Part shown: positions 7,792 through 16,172 of the stretch, piece by piece
Position numbering within the stretch: the first letter of the stretch is position 1
Layout: each line of letters opens with the position of its first letter
Source: Pimelobacter simplex
GTDB taxonomy: Bacteria > Actinomycetota > Actinomycetes > Propionibacteriales > Nocardioidaceae
NCBI RefSeq assembly: GCF_900114845.1
Contig: NZ_FOUK01000007.1
Span: 248,001 to 312,000, forward strand
Length of the DNA: 64,000 nt
Reading direction: 5' to 3'
Program-made: the position numbers and the translations under genes
Notes under the pieces: generated by a model
Seen by the model: the letters and a program-made list of their open reading frames with translations, nothing else
Told to the model about the DNA's origin: nothing
Database searches by the model: none

Positions 7792-9056
7792 GCGCCGCCG
7801 CCGTGGAGGGCCGGCGCGCCGTCGAGGCCGTCTGGCGGATCGAGTCCGCCCGGATCGTCGGCGCGCTGGCCCGCTACGTCGGCGACTTCCCGCTCGCCGA
7901 GGACCTCGCCCAGGAGGCGTTCGCCGAGGCGCTCGTGGCGTGGCCGCGCGACGGCGTCCCCGAGCGCCCGGCGGGCTGGCTGCTGACCGTGGGACGACGA
8001 CGCGCGGTCGACGGCTTCCGGCGGCGCGCGGCCCGCGACGACCGGTACGCCGTCCTGGCCCGCGATCTCGCGAGCGCGACCGAGGCCGGCGACGACGGCG
8101 ACCTCGACCTGCTCGCCGACCCCGACCAGATCGACGACGACCTGCTCGCGCTGGCGTTCATCTCCTGCCACCCGATGCTCTCCCCCGAGGCGCAGGTCGC
8201 CCTGACGCTGCGCACGATCGGAGGGCTGACGAGCGACGAGATCGCCCGGGCGTTCCTGGTGCCGACCGCGACCGTGCAGGCCCGGATCACCCGGGCGAAG
8301 AAGACGCTGGGCGCGGCGCGCGTGCCGTTCGTCGTCCCGCCTCCCGAGGAGCGGCGTGCGCGGCTGCGGGCGGTGCTGAGCGTCGTCTACGTGATCTTCA
8401 CCGAGGGCTCCTCGGCGACCTCGGGCACCGCGCAGATCCGGGTCGACCTGGCTCACGAGGCGCTGCGCCTGGCCCGGATCCTGGCCCGGCTGAGCCCGGA
8501 CGAGCCCGAGGTGCACGGCCTGCTGGCGCTTCTCGAGCTGACCGCCGCCCGGTTCCCGGCCCGGACCGCGCCGGACGGGCGTCCGGTGCTCCTCGAGGAC
8601 CAGGACCGCCGCCGCTGGGACCGGACGGCGATCCGCCGCGGCCGGGCCGCCCTCGACCGCGCCGAGCGGGTCGGCCGCGGGCTCGGCGCCTACGGCCTGC
8701 AGGCCGCCATCGCCGCCTGCCACGCCGAGGCCCCCTCCGTCACGGCGACCGACTGGGACCGCATCGTGCTGCTCTACGAGGCGCTCGGCCGGATCGCGCC
8801 CTCCCCCGTCGTCGCGCTCAACCGTGCGGTCGCCGTGTCGATGGCGACCGGGCCCGCCCCCGCGCTCCTCCTGGTCGACGCACTGGCCGCCGACGGCGCC
8901 TTCCCCGGCTCGCACCTGCTGCCCAGCGTGCGGGGCGAGCTGCTGCGCCGGCTGGGCCGCACCACCGAGGCGCGCGCCGAGCTGGAGCTCGCGATCGGGC
9001 TGTGCGGCAACGAGGCGGAGCGCGCGGTACTGGCAGCGAAGCTGGCCGACCTGTGA
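7788..9056 (+). CDS. ECF RNA polymerase sigma factor, ECF42 type with C-terminal extension
   Basis: 422-residue alternative sigma factor. Region 2 is at about residues 10-85 (ALARYVGDFPLAEDLAQEAF and RPAGWLLTVGRRRAVDGFRRR). Region 4 is at about 130-185 (LTLRTIGGLTSDEIARAFLV and ATVQARITRAKKTL). A long C-terminal helical, TPR-like domain (DUF6596 type) starts around FVVPPPEERRARLRAVLSVVYVIF, and this extension defines the ECF42 group. No anti-sigma gene is adjacent. Instead the gene is translationally coupled to the upstream DGPF protein. In studied members the C-terminal domain is needed for activity. kynA begins 10 bases downstream, so the kyn genes may share this transcript. Confidence 0.9.
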   Translation: MSAAAVEGRRAVEAVWRIESARIVGALARYVGDFPLAEDLAQEAFAEALVAWPRDGVPERPAGWLLTVGRRRAVDGFRRRAARDDRYAVLARDLASATEAGDDGDLDLLADPDQIDDDLLALAFISCHPMLSPEAQVALTLRTIGGLTSDEIARAFLVPTATVQARITRAKKTLGAARVPFVVPPPEERRARLRAVLSVVYVIFTEGSSATSGTAQIRVDLAHEALRLARILARLSPDEPEVHGLLALLELTAARFPARTAPDGRPVLLEDQDRRRWDRTAIRRGRAALDRAERVGRGLGAYGLQAAIAACHAEAPSVTATDWDRIVLLYEALGRIAPSPVVALNRAVAVSMATGPAPALLLVDALAADGAFPGSHLLPSVRGELLRRLGRTTEARAELELAIGLCGNEAERAVLAAKLADL

Positions 9057-9066
9057 GAGTAGGCAG

Positions 9067-9867
9067 GTGACCGAGCAGAACGCGCCGCACCCGGCGCTGA
9101 CCTACAGCAGCTACCTCGCCCTCGACGACGTCCTCGCGGCGCAGCACCCCCGCTCCGACGAGCACGACGAGCTCCTCTTCATCGTGATCCACCAGGTCTA
9201 CGAGCTCTGGTTCAAGCAGATGCTGCACGAGCTGACCGGGCTCCAGGTGCGGCTCGAGGCGGGCGACACCCCGCGGGCACTCCAGACGCTCGGCCGGGTC
9301 CGCGCGATCCTCAAGGTCGCCGTCGCCCAGGTCGACGTCCTCGAGACGATGACGCCGCGCCAGTTCACCAGCTTCCGCGGCCGCCTCGATGCCTCCAGCG
9401 GCTTCCAGTCCGAGCAGTTCCGCGAGCTGGAGGCCACCCTCGGGCGCCGCGACCGCCGGGTCTTCGAGCACTACCCCGAGGGCAGCGCCGGCCGTGAGCG
9501 GATCGCCGCCGCGATGTCCCGCCCCTCCGTGTTCGACTCGTTCCTGCGCTACCTCGCCACCCAGGGGTACGACGTCCCGCGGGTCGCGCTCGACCGCGAC
9601 CTCACCGTCCCCTGGGAGCCCTCGGCCGAGGTCCAGCGCCTGCTCCTGGCGGCGTACGCCGACGAGAGCGGCGCGTCCCAGGTCGCCGAGCGCCTCGTCG
9701 ACCTCGACGAGGGCCTGCAGGAGTGGCGCTACCGCCACGTGAAGATGGTCGAGCGCACCATCGGCGCCAAGCCCGGCACGGGTGGGTCGTCCGGCGCGAC
9801 CTACCTCTGGAGCACCGTCACGCACTCCCTCTTCCCCGACCTGTGGGCCATCCGGAGCGAGATGTGA
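9067..9867 (+). CDS. kynA: tryptophan 2,3-dioxygenase
   Basis: Heme enzyme that opens the indole ring of L-tryptophan to N-formylkynurenine, the first step of the kynurenine pathway. Family signatures are complete: LTYSSYLALDDVL, the heme/substrate helix IVIHQVYELWFKQMLHEL near residues 40-57, FRGRLDASSGFQS near 102-114, and the C-terminal GTGGSSGATYLWST. Length of 266 residues is standard. The GTG start follows AGGCAG. It overlaps kynU by GTGA. No kynurenine formamidase gene is in the window, so that step must be encoded elsewhere. Confidence 0.95.
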   Translation: MTEQNAPHPALTYSSYLALDDVLAAQHPRSDEHDELLFIVIHQVYELWFKQMLHELTGLQVRLEAGDTPRALQTLGRVRAILKVAVAQVDVLETMTPRQFTSFRGRLDASSGFQSEQFRELEATLGRRDRRVFEHYPEGSAGRERIAAAMSRPSVFDSFLRYLATQGYDVPRVALDRDLTVPWEPSAEVQRLLLAAYADESGASQVAERLVDLDEGLQEWRYRHVKMVERTIGAKPGTGGSSGATYLWSTVTHSLFPDLWAIRSEM

Positions 9868-10985
9868 CGCTGGCGGTCCACTACCGGCGCTTCCGGGTCG
9901 CCGAGCGGCTGCTGCTCACCGGGCACTCCCACCAGGCCTGGCCGGACGTCGCCCGCGAGGGCGTCCTCGAGGCCTGGGACGACGCCGCGCGCGAGGCCGG
10001 CGCCAAGTGGGCCCGCGCCGAGGCCAAGGCCGAGCGGCTGCGCGACGGCGTCCGGGGGCTGCTCGACGACCCGGACGGCACGGTCGCCCTCGGGGCGAGC
10101 ACCCACGACCTGCTCGTCCGGTTCCTCTCCGCGCTCGACCTGCGCACCCGGCCACGGATCGTCACCACCGACGCGGAGTTCCACTCCGCGCGCCACCTGC
10201 TCGACAACCTCGCCACGGCCGGGCTCGACGTGCTGCACGTGCCCGCCCACCCCGTCGCCACGCTCGCCGAGCGCCTCGCGGGCGCCGTCGACGACCGCAC
10301 CGCGGCGGTGGTCGTCTCGTCGGTCCGCTACGAGACCAGCGAGGTCGTCCCCCACCTCGACGCCGTCGCCGCCGCCTGCGCGCGCGTCGGGGCCGAGCTG
10401 CTCGTCGACGCCTACCACCAGCTCGGCGTCGTCCCCCTGGCCCTCGGCGAGGCCGGGCTCGCCGAGGCATGGGTCGTCGGCGGTGGCTACAAGTACCTCC
10501 AGCTCGGCGAGGGCTGCTGCTTCCTCCGCATCCCGCCCCATGCCGCGACGCTGCGGCCCGTGCTCTCCGGCTGGTACGCCGACGAGCGCGACCCGTGGGC
10601 CGGCGCGACGTACGACCCGACGAGCCACTACCGCGCGGCGCGCGTCCTCGACTTCTTCGCCGAGCAGGGACTCACTCCCCCGCGGCTGCGCGCGATCTCG
10701 CTGCACCAGCGCGGGCTCCTCGCCGCGGCCTTCGACGACCTCGACCTGCCGCCCGGCCTCGTCACCCGCGACCGGGAGACGCCGGCCGAGGGGTTCGGCG
10801 GCTTCCTCGCACTGCGCTCACCGCACGCGGCGACTCTGCAGGGCGCGCTGGCCGAGCGCGGCGTCACGACGGACTGCCGCGGGACGTACCTGCGGCTCGG
10901 CCCGGCGCCCTACCTGGGCGACGACCAGCTCAGCGCCGCGATCGCGGTCCTCGGCGAGGTGGCGCGGGCTCAGAACACCGCGTAG
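9864..10985 (+). CDS. kynU: kynureninase
   Basis: PLP enzyme splitting kynurenine to anthranilate and alanine (3-hydroxykynurenine to 3-hydroxyanthranilate in some organisms). The 373-residue protein shows YLTGHSHQ-like start residues (LLLTGHSHQAWP), VDAYHQLGVVPL around the PLP aspartate, and GGGYKYLQLGEGCCFLRIP containing the PLP-binding lysine. It is translationally coupled to kynA by GTGA, so the pair forms a compact catabolic unit. Its last 16 bases overlap the tail of the convergent cdsA gene, so no terminator can lie between them. It is somewhat shorter than typical kynureninases (about 400-415), with no obvious missing motif. Confidence 0.92.
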   Translation: MTLAVHYRRFRVAERLLLTGHSHQAWPDVAREGVLEAWDDAAREAGAKWARAEAKAERLRDGVRGLLDDPDGTVALGASTHDLLVRFLSALDLRTRPRIVTTDAEFHSARHLLDNLATAGLDVLHVPAHPVATLAERLAGAVDDRTAAVVVSSVRYETSEVVPHLDAVAAACARVGAELLVDAYHQLGVVPLALGEAGLAEAWVVGGGYKYLQLGEGCCFLRIPPHAATLRPVLSGWYADERDPWAGATYDPTSHYRAARVLDFFAEQGLTPPRLRAISLHQRGLLAAAFDDLDLPPGLVTRDRETPAEGFGGFLALRSPHAATLQGALAERGVTTDCRGTYLRLGPAPYLGDDQLSAAIAVLGEVARAQNTA

Positions 10986-11845
10986 TGCAGCAGCAGCCAG
11001 ATCGGGGCGATGGTCGCGAGCAGCGAGTCGAGCCGGTCCATCAGGCCGCCGTGGCCGGGGATCACCTGGCTCATGTCCTTGATGCCGAGGTCGCGCTTCA
11101 TGACGGACTCGCACAGGTCGCCCAGCGTCGCCATGACGACGGCGATCACGCCCAGGGCGATGCCGATCCACCAGTCGGCCTCGAAGAGCCACACGACCAG
11201 GCCGATGCCCGCGCCGACCGTGGCGATCGCCGAGCCGGCGAAGCCCTCCCACGACTTCTTCGGGGAGATGACGGGCGCCATGGGGTGCTTGCCGAAGAGC
11301 ACGCCGGCGACGTAGCCGCCGATGTCGGAGGCGATCGTGACCAGGATGAAGGTGATGATGCCCTTGACGCCGGGGTTGTCGAGGCCGCCGCCGGAGCGAC
11401 CGCCCTCGGCGAGCATCAGCGCCACGAACGAGCCGAGGAAGGGCACGTAGACGAGCGCGAAGACCGAGGCGGTGGCGTTCTTGACGTAGCCGTCGACGCC
11501 GCGGCGCAGCAGCCAGAGCATGATCACCAGCGCGCTGACCGCGGTGGCGGTGACCAGGGCCGGCGCCCCCCACAGGTAGGCGACGACCACCATGACCACG
11601 CCGCCCAGCATCAGCGGCTGCTCGGGGATGTCGATGTCCTTGGCGAGGAGGCCCTTGCGGAGCTCCCACATCGCGACCACCACGGCGATCGCGACGATCA
11701 CCATGAACGCCGGCTTCCAGAACAGCAGGGAGGCGGCGATCGCGGCGAGCAGGACGACGGCCGAGCCGACGGCTGCCTTGAGGTCCCGGCCGGCCCGGCC
11801 GTGGTCCTTCGTCGGGGCAGCGTCGGACGGCGTCGGTGTCGTCAT
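10970..11845 (-). CDS. cdsA: phosphatidate cytidylyltransferase
   Basis: Integral membrane enzyme making CDP-diacylglycerol from phosphatidate and CTP, the branch point to phosphatidylglycerol, cardiolipin and phosphatidylinositol. The 291 residues contain about seven to eight membrane segments. The C-terminal signature appears as SPKKSWEGFAGS, then GDLCESVMKRDLGIKD and IPGHGGLMDRLDSL. It follows frr after 26 bases in the usual pyrH-frr-cdsA order. The hydrophilic first 20 residues are ordinary for actinobacterial members. The stop lies inside the 3' end of kynU. Confidence 0.96.
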   Translation of the reverse strand: MTTPTPSDAAPTKDHGRAGRDLKAAVGSAVVLLAAIAASLLFWKPAFMVIVAIAVVVAMWELRKGLLAKDIDIPEQPLMLGGVVMVVVAYLWGAPALVTATAVSALVIMLWLLRRGVDGYVKNATASVFALVYVPFLGSFVALMLAEGGRSGGGLDNPGVKGIITFILVTIASDIGGYVAGVLFGKHPMAPVISPKKSWEGFAGSAIATVGAGIGLVVWLFEADWWIGIALGVIAVVMATLGDLCESVMKRDLGIKDMSQVIPGHGGLMDRLDSLLATIAPIWLLLHYAVF

Positions 11846-11871
11846 CTAAGGAAGTCGGAAGGTGCGCGAGG

Positions 11872-12429
11872 TCAGACCTCGAGCAGCTCCGCCTCCTTGT
11901 TCTTGAGCATCTCGTCGATGGCCTCGGTGTGCTTCTTGGTCAGCCCGTCGAGCCGCTTCTCGGCGCCGGTGACGTCGTCCTTGCCGACCTCGCCGTCCTT
12001 CTCGAGCTTCTCCAGGCCCTGCTTGGCCTTCTGGCGGACCTGGCGCACGGCGACCTTGCCGCCCTCGGCCTTCTCCTTGGCGAGCTTGATGAACTCCTTG
12101 CGGCGCTCCTCGGTCAGCTCCGGGAAGACGCAGCGCAGCTGCTTGCCGTCGCTGGACGGGTTGACGCCCAGGTCGGAGTCGCGGATCGCCTTCTCGACGT
12201 TGTTGATCGCGCCCACGTCGTAGGGGGCGACGATGATGATGCGCGCCTCGGGGGCCGTGAACGACGCGAGCTGCTGCAGCGGCGTCGGCGTGCCGTAGTA
12301 GTCGACGAGGATCTTGCTGAACATGCTCGGGTGCGCACGGCCGGCGCGGATCGCCGCGAACTCCTCACGGGTCGCGTCGACCGACTTGCCCATCTTCTGG
12401 TCGGCCTCGTTGAGGGTCTCGTTGATCAC
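11872..12429 (-). CDS. frr: ribosome recycling factor
   Basis: Cytoplasmic factor that, with EF-G, splits post-termination ribosomes. The 185-residue protein begins at GTG (VINETLNEADQKMGKSVDATREEF) and shows the conserved IRAGRAHPSMFSKILVDYYG, PLQQLASFTAPEARII and GVNPSSDGKQLRCVFPELTEERRKE segments. Length matches the family. It lies 24 bases downstream of pyrH and 26 upstream of cdsA in one operon, and GGAGAA precedes the start. Confidence 0.97.
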   Translation of the reverse strand: MINETLNEADQKMGKSVDATREEFAAIRAGRAHPSMFSKILVDYYGTPTPLQQLASFTAPEARIIIVAPYDVGAINNVEKAIRDSDLGVNPSSDGKQLRCVFPELTEERRKEFIKLAKEKAEGGKVAVRQVRQKAKQGLEKLEKDGEVGKDDVTGAEKRLDGLTKKHTEAIDEMLKNKEAELLEV

Positions 12430-12453
12430 CGGTTCTCCTTCGTTCGCTGCTGC

Positions 12454-13167
12454 TCAGCCTGCGCTGACCCGCGTACCGATCTTCTCACCCTGCACGACGC
12501 GCAGGATGTTGCCCTCGGGCTCCATGCCGAAGACGATCATCGGCAGCTTGTTCTCGCCGCACAGCGCGAACGCCGTCTGGTCCATGATCCGCAGACCCTC
12601 GGCGATCGCCTGGTCGTAGGTCAGCTCGTCGTACTTCGTCGCGGTCGGGTCGACGTTGGGGTCGGCGCTGTAGACGCCGTCGACGCCGTTCTTGGCGACC
12701 AGGACGACGTCGCACTTGCTCTCCAGCGCACGCTGGACCGCGACGGTGTCGGTGGAGAAGTAGGGCATGCCCATGCCGGCGCCGAAGATCACGACGCGGC
12801 CCTTCTCCATGTGCCGGATGGCGCGGCGCGGGATGTACGGCTCGGCGACCTGGCCCATCGTGATGGCGGTCTGCACGCGCGTCTCGACGCCCTGCTTCTC
12901 GAGGAAGTCCTGGAGCGCCAGGCAGTTCATGACGATGCCGAGCATGCCCATGTAGTCGGCACGGACCCGGTCCATGCCGCGCTGCTGGAGCTCGGCGCCG
13001 CGGAAGAAGTTGCCGCCGCCGGTGACGACGGCGATCTGCACGCCCGCGTCGACGACCGCCTTGATCTCGTGCGCCACCGCCTGCACCACGTCGGGGTCGA
13101 CCCCGACCTTGCCGCCGCCGAACACCTCACCGGAGAGCTTCAGGAGGACTCGCTTGTAGCCGGGCAC
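12454..13167 (-). CDS. pyrH: uridylate kinase (UMP kinase)
   Basis: Amino-acid-kinase-fold enzyme converting UMP to UDP; bacterial enzymes are hexameric and feedback-regulated by UTP and GTP. Motifs are KRVLLKLSGEVFGGG at the N-terminus, AVVTGGGNFFRG near residue 45, GRVVIFGAGMGMPYFSTD near 130-147 and AKNGVDGVYSADPNVDPTATKY. The 237-residue length is normal. GTG is the likely start. It leads the pyrH-frr-cdsA operon, which is separated from tsf by an inserted SPFH operon instead of following tsf directly. Confidence 0.97.
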   Translation of the reverse strand: MPGYKRVLLKLSGEVFGGGKVGVDPDVVQAVAHEIKAVVDAGVQIAVVTGGGNFFRGAELQQRGMDRVRADYMGMLGIVMNCLALQDFLEKQGVETRVQTAITMGQVAEPYIPRRAIRHMEKGRVVIFGAGMGMPYFSTDTVAVQRALESKCDVVLVAKNGVDGVYSADPNVDPTATKYDELTYDQAIAEGLRIMDQTAFALCGENKLPMIVFGMEPEGNILRVVQGEKIGTRVSAG

Positions 13168-13232
13168 CGGGGTCCTTCCAGTCGTCGTTAGGGGCGGACC
13201 CGAGGTTACCGTGTCCGTGGTCCCCGCCGTGA

Positions 13233-13250
13233 GGCGCGGGCGCCCGCGCC
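13233..13250 (-). terminator. hairpin after the SPFH operon
   Basis: GGCGCGG-GCGC-CCGCGCC is an 18-base perfect palindrome (7-bp stem, 4-base loop) 14 bases after the stop of the last gene of the SPFH operon and 66 bases before pyrH. No T-run follows, as is common in high-GC actinobacteria. It would separate the inserted operon from pyrH. Confidence 0.5.
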
Positions 13251-13263
13251 GGGCGCGCCCCGC

Positions 13264-13542
13264 TCAGCGGACCCGCTGGACCCGCTGCCGGAACTTCCCG
13301 CCGTTGTCGCCGTCGATCCCCGAGGCCCGGGTGCGGCCGATGTGGTCGACCTTGTCCTCGCCGCCCTGGACCGGCTGCGCGGCGATGATGGTGTCGCGCT
13401 CGAAGGCGTGGGACTTGTCGTTGTTGCGGTAGTAGCGGTAGAAGGCCCAGTACGTCGCCGCGCCGCCCGCCGGACCGGCCGCGAGCAGCCAGATCGGGGA
13501 GTCGTCGCCGCTCGAGGACTGCAGGATGAGGTCGATGATCAT
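13264..13542 (-). CDS. small single-pass membrane protein of the SPFH operon
   Basis: 92 residues, unrecognised. An N-terminal acidic, serine-rich stretch (MIIDLILQSSSGDDSPIW) is followed by a hydrophobic glycine-rich segment (about 17-35, LLAAGPAGGAATYWAFYRYY). The tail is basic and hydrophilic, containing KSHAFERDT and ending RQRVQRVR. It is the last of three tightly packed genes, overlapping the zinc-ribbon gene by ATGA, which implies coupled translation and a shared membrane complex. The bulky charged tail would face the cytoplasm if the short N-terminus is outside. Confidence 0.72.
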   Translation of the reverse strand: MIIDLILQSSSGDDSPIWLLAAGPAGGAATYWAFYRYYRNNDKSHAFERDTIIAAQPVQGGEDKVDHIGRTRASGIDGDNGGKFRQRVQRVR

Positions 13543-14795
13543 GCCGTCGCCACCAGGATCGCGCCGGCGATGCCCTCGAGGAAGGTGCCGACAGTGAACG
13601 CCGCCAGGAGCAGCTTGGGCTGGGAGACCGGGATGCTGCCCATGGTCTCGCCGGTGCGGGCGTTGACCGCGATGTAGTGGAGCAAGCCGTTGCTCTCCTG
13701 TCGGTACGAGTACAGCCAGACCGGGAGGTACATCGACACCCAGCGCGAGCCGCCGACGTCGATCTTCTCCTGCTCCCACCGCACGCCACGGTCGAAGCGG
13801 CCGAGCGAGCCTGCCACCTGGGAGCGGCCGATGGAGAGCAGCTGCTCCTCGAAGACCGGCCGGACCGCCTCGACGTTGACGTCGCGCTTCTCGCTGGTGA
13901 AGCCGACGAGGTAGCTCGCGTTCCACCTCACCGCGTTCTTCGTGTCGAACGGCAGGATCGTGTTGATGATGTTGTTGGTGTTCGCCGGGCCGAACGACGC
14001 CCGCTCGGCGGAGCCCTCGATCGTCAGGTCGTCGACGGTGAAGCTCACCTGGCGCTGGAGCTGGTAGACGTCGGCCGCGTAGTAGGTGACGTTGTTGTCG
14101 CCCTGCTTCTCGGTCCAGCGTCGGGTCTGCACCTCGCCCTTGCCCCAGTACTGCGACTCGGCGCGCGCGTCGATGATGAGGTACGGCAGGTAGACCCCCA
14201 GCACGTTCTCCGGGACGAACTCCTTCTTGAACCGCTTGTGCGCGAACAGCCGCCGCTTCGACGCGAACGCGCGGATCTTCTCGACCGCCTCGTCCTTGGT
14301 CAGCCGGAACGGCAGCACCGCGTCGGGCACCGCGCCGTTGGGGATCTGCTGGTTGACGTTGAGCGTGTGCCGGCACCAGTGGCAGCGCGCGTTGAGCGCG
14401 TGGGCGGTGTCGACCACGACCTCGGCCCCGCACGCCTCGCACTTGAACGTGAGCATGTCGGCGGCATCGGCCTGGATGTCGCCGGCACCGCTCGCGATGA
14501 CCGTGCCCTCGAGCTGGTCGATGCCCTCGCCGAGGCCGAACTCCTCCTCGACCCGCGCCTCCTGCCACTCGTTGCGGCAGAAGAGGCAGACGAGCATGCC
14601 CGTCGAGCCGCGCAGCTGGACGTCGGTCGAGCCGCACTTGGGGCAGCGGTTCAGCCCGTCCTTGAGCGACTCGTTGACGGTCTCGATGGTCGGGCCCGGC
14701 TCGGGCTCGGCCTTGGCCGCCGCCAGCTCCTCCTCGAGGGACAGCGGCGGCCCGTCGAAGGGTGGCTGCTTCGGCTCAGCGGACTCCTGCGACAT
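13539..14795 (-). CDS. membrane protein with two N-terminal zinc ribbons (YdjG-like)
   Basis: 418 residues. After an acidic, Pro-rich leader come two zinc ribbons. The first has CPKCG ... CLFC at about residues 49-72, and the second has CEACG ... CHWC at about 120-140. A long soluble region follows (FRLTKDEAVEKIRAFASKRR, LGVYLPYLIIDARAES, FDRGVRWEQEKIDV), and then a C-terminal hydrophobic segment LLLAAFTVGTFLEGIAGAIL. Zinc-ribbon membrane proteins of this layout are annotated as TFIIB-type zinc-ribbon proteins. In Bacillus, YdjG of the pspA-ydjGHI operon is comparable and helps recruit PspA to stressed membranes. Homology here is judged by architecture and context only. It starts one base after the SPFH gene ends. 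Confidence 0.75.
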   Translation of the reverse strand: MSQESAEPKQPPFDGPPLSLEEELAAAKAEPEPGPTIETVNESLKDGLNRCPKCGSTDVQLRGSTGMLVCLFCRNEWQEARVEEEFGLGEGIDQLEGTVIASGAGDIQADAADMLTFKCEACGAEVVVDTAHALNARCHWCRHTLNVNQQIPNGAVPDAVLPFRLTKDEAVEKIRAFASKRRLFAHKRFKKEFVPENVLGVYLPYLIIDARAESQYWGKGEVQTRRWTEKQGDNNVTYYAADVYQLQRQVSFTVDDLTIEGSAERASFGPANTNNIINTILPFDTKNAVRWNASYLVGFTSEKRDVNVEAVRPVFEEQLLSIGRSQVAGSLGRFDRGVRWEQEKIDVGGSRWVSMYLPVWLYSYRQESNGLLHYIAVNARTGETMGSIPVSQPKLLLAAFTVGTFLEGIAGAILVATA

Positions 14796-14796
14796 G

Positions 14797-16005
14797 TCAG
14801 AGACCGAGCGCCTTCGCCTTTGCCGCGTCGTAGTCGGCCTGCGTGATGAGTCCGGCGTCGAGCATCTCCTTGGCGCGCTTGAGCACCGCCATCGGGTCCT
14901 CGGCGGCGGGAGCAGCCGGGGCCGCGGGGGCCTCGGCGGCGGGCGCGGCGGGGGCCGGCGCGGCGGGTGCCGCCTGCTGAGGGACGGGCTGCTGGAGGCC
15001 ACCCAGACCCATGCCGCCGGTCGCCATCCCCATGCCGATCAGGCCGCCGGGCCCGGCGTTCTCGCCGGCCGACTCGATGCCGGCCGCGACCGACGCCTGG
15101 AGGTTGGAGTTGCCGCGCGAGCCGGACAGGGCGTCGGCACGCTGGACGTTCTTGAGCAGCTCGCGGGTGTTGGCGTCGTACTCGATGGAGATGATCGCAG
15201 TCTTGACGATCTCGAGGCCGCGGTCGGTGCGCCACTGGTAGTTCTGCTCGACGGCGGCCGAGAGCGACTGCGCGAACCCGATCGAGTCCTGCTGCAGGCG
15301 CGCGATCCGGTTCCCCTTGGCGGGGTCGTTGGTGTACATCGAGAACGCCGGCGCGAGCGAGCCGACGACCTCGTTGAAGAGCTGCTCACCGGCCGGGTTG
15401 TCGATGTCGGTGAAGTCGAAGTTCGCGCGCCCGCCGATCACCTCGGCCGGCACGAAGTTGCGGATGAAGGTCAGCGGGTCGGTGATCTTCAGCGTGTAGG
15501 TGCCGCGCGTGATCGCGCCGACCTGGGTGTTGAGGAAGGCGTCGTCCCAGTAGATCTCGGACTGGGTGCCGAACTTGTTGTTCGGCAGCTCCTTGAGCGT
15601 CACGAACACCGCGGTCTGCTGCGCCGACGGGCGGCCGCCGAACTTGAAGCGCTCCCAGCTCTGCTTGATGATCGAGTCGACCAGTCCACCGCCGGAGAAC
15701 ACCGACTGCGAGGCCGGGTCGTCGGAGTTCCAGATGTACGCGCCCGGCTCGGCGGCGAAACCGGTGAAGGCGCCGTCCTCGAGCAGGACCAGTCCGTAGC
15801 CCTCGGGCACGATGATCTTCGAGCCGTTGGTGATGACACCCTCGGACCCGCGGGTGTTGCTGCCGCGTCCGGCGTTCTGGCCCTTCGCCACGGCGGGGAA
15901 GACCGCCACGGTCGAGGTCACGCCGTCCGGGACGCCGTAGAAGTCGAGCCACTGGTCACCGAGCGTGCCGCCGATCGCGCCGATCGCAGCCTGAATGAGT
16001 CCCAC
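14797..16005 (-). CDS. SPFH-domain protein with C-terminal SHOCT motif (YdjI-like)
   Basis: 402-residue protein starting at GTG with GAAGGAG 8 bases upstream. An SPFH/band-7-like region covers about residues 30-300 (VAKGQNAGRGSNTRGSEGVI, VTLKELPNNKFGTQSEIYW, GTYTLKITDPLTFIRNFVP). An Ala/Pro/Gln-rich linker leads to a terminal SHOCT-like motif (PMAVLKRAKEMLDAGLITQ, then ADYDAAKAKAL), a short helical module often found in membrane-associated or oligomeric proteins. Such proteins have been labelled virion-core-like and resemble Bacillus YdjI. It is the first gene of a three-gene operon inserted between tsf and pyrH. A scaffold role at the membrane is inferred, not shown. Confidence 0.82.
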   Translation of the reverse strand: MGLIQAAIGAIGGTLGDQWLDFYGVPDGVTSTVAVFPAVAKGQNAGRGSNTRGSEGVITNGSKIIVPEGYGLVLLEDGAFTGFAAEPGAYIWNSDDPASQSVFSGGGLVDSIIKQSWERFKFGGRPSAQQTAVFVTLKELPNNKFGTQSEIYWDDAFLNTQVGAITRGTYTLKITDPLTFIRNFVPAEVIGGRANFDFTDIDNPAGEQLFNEVVGSLAPAFSMYTNDPAKGNRIARLQQDSIGFAQSLSAAVEQNYQWRTDRGLEIVKTAIISIEYDANTRELLKNVQRADALSGSRGNSNLQASVAAGIESAGENAGPGGLIGMGMATGGMGLGGLQQPVPQQAAPAAPAPAAPAAEAPAAPAAPAAEDPMAVLKRAKEMLDAGLITQADYDAAKAKALGL

Positions 16006-16172
16006 TTGACGATCTCCTTCACGTGACACGAGAGTGCGCCCGCAGCGGTGCGCGGCGCAGGTCGACACCTGTCCGTTGGCCGGACCCGTCAAACCTACAA
16101 CCTGAGCCGTCGGCCGGTAGCCGGAACGGCGACCAAGTCCCGGTCCCCGCCGGCACGCTCCGGAGACGCGGA

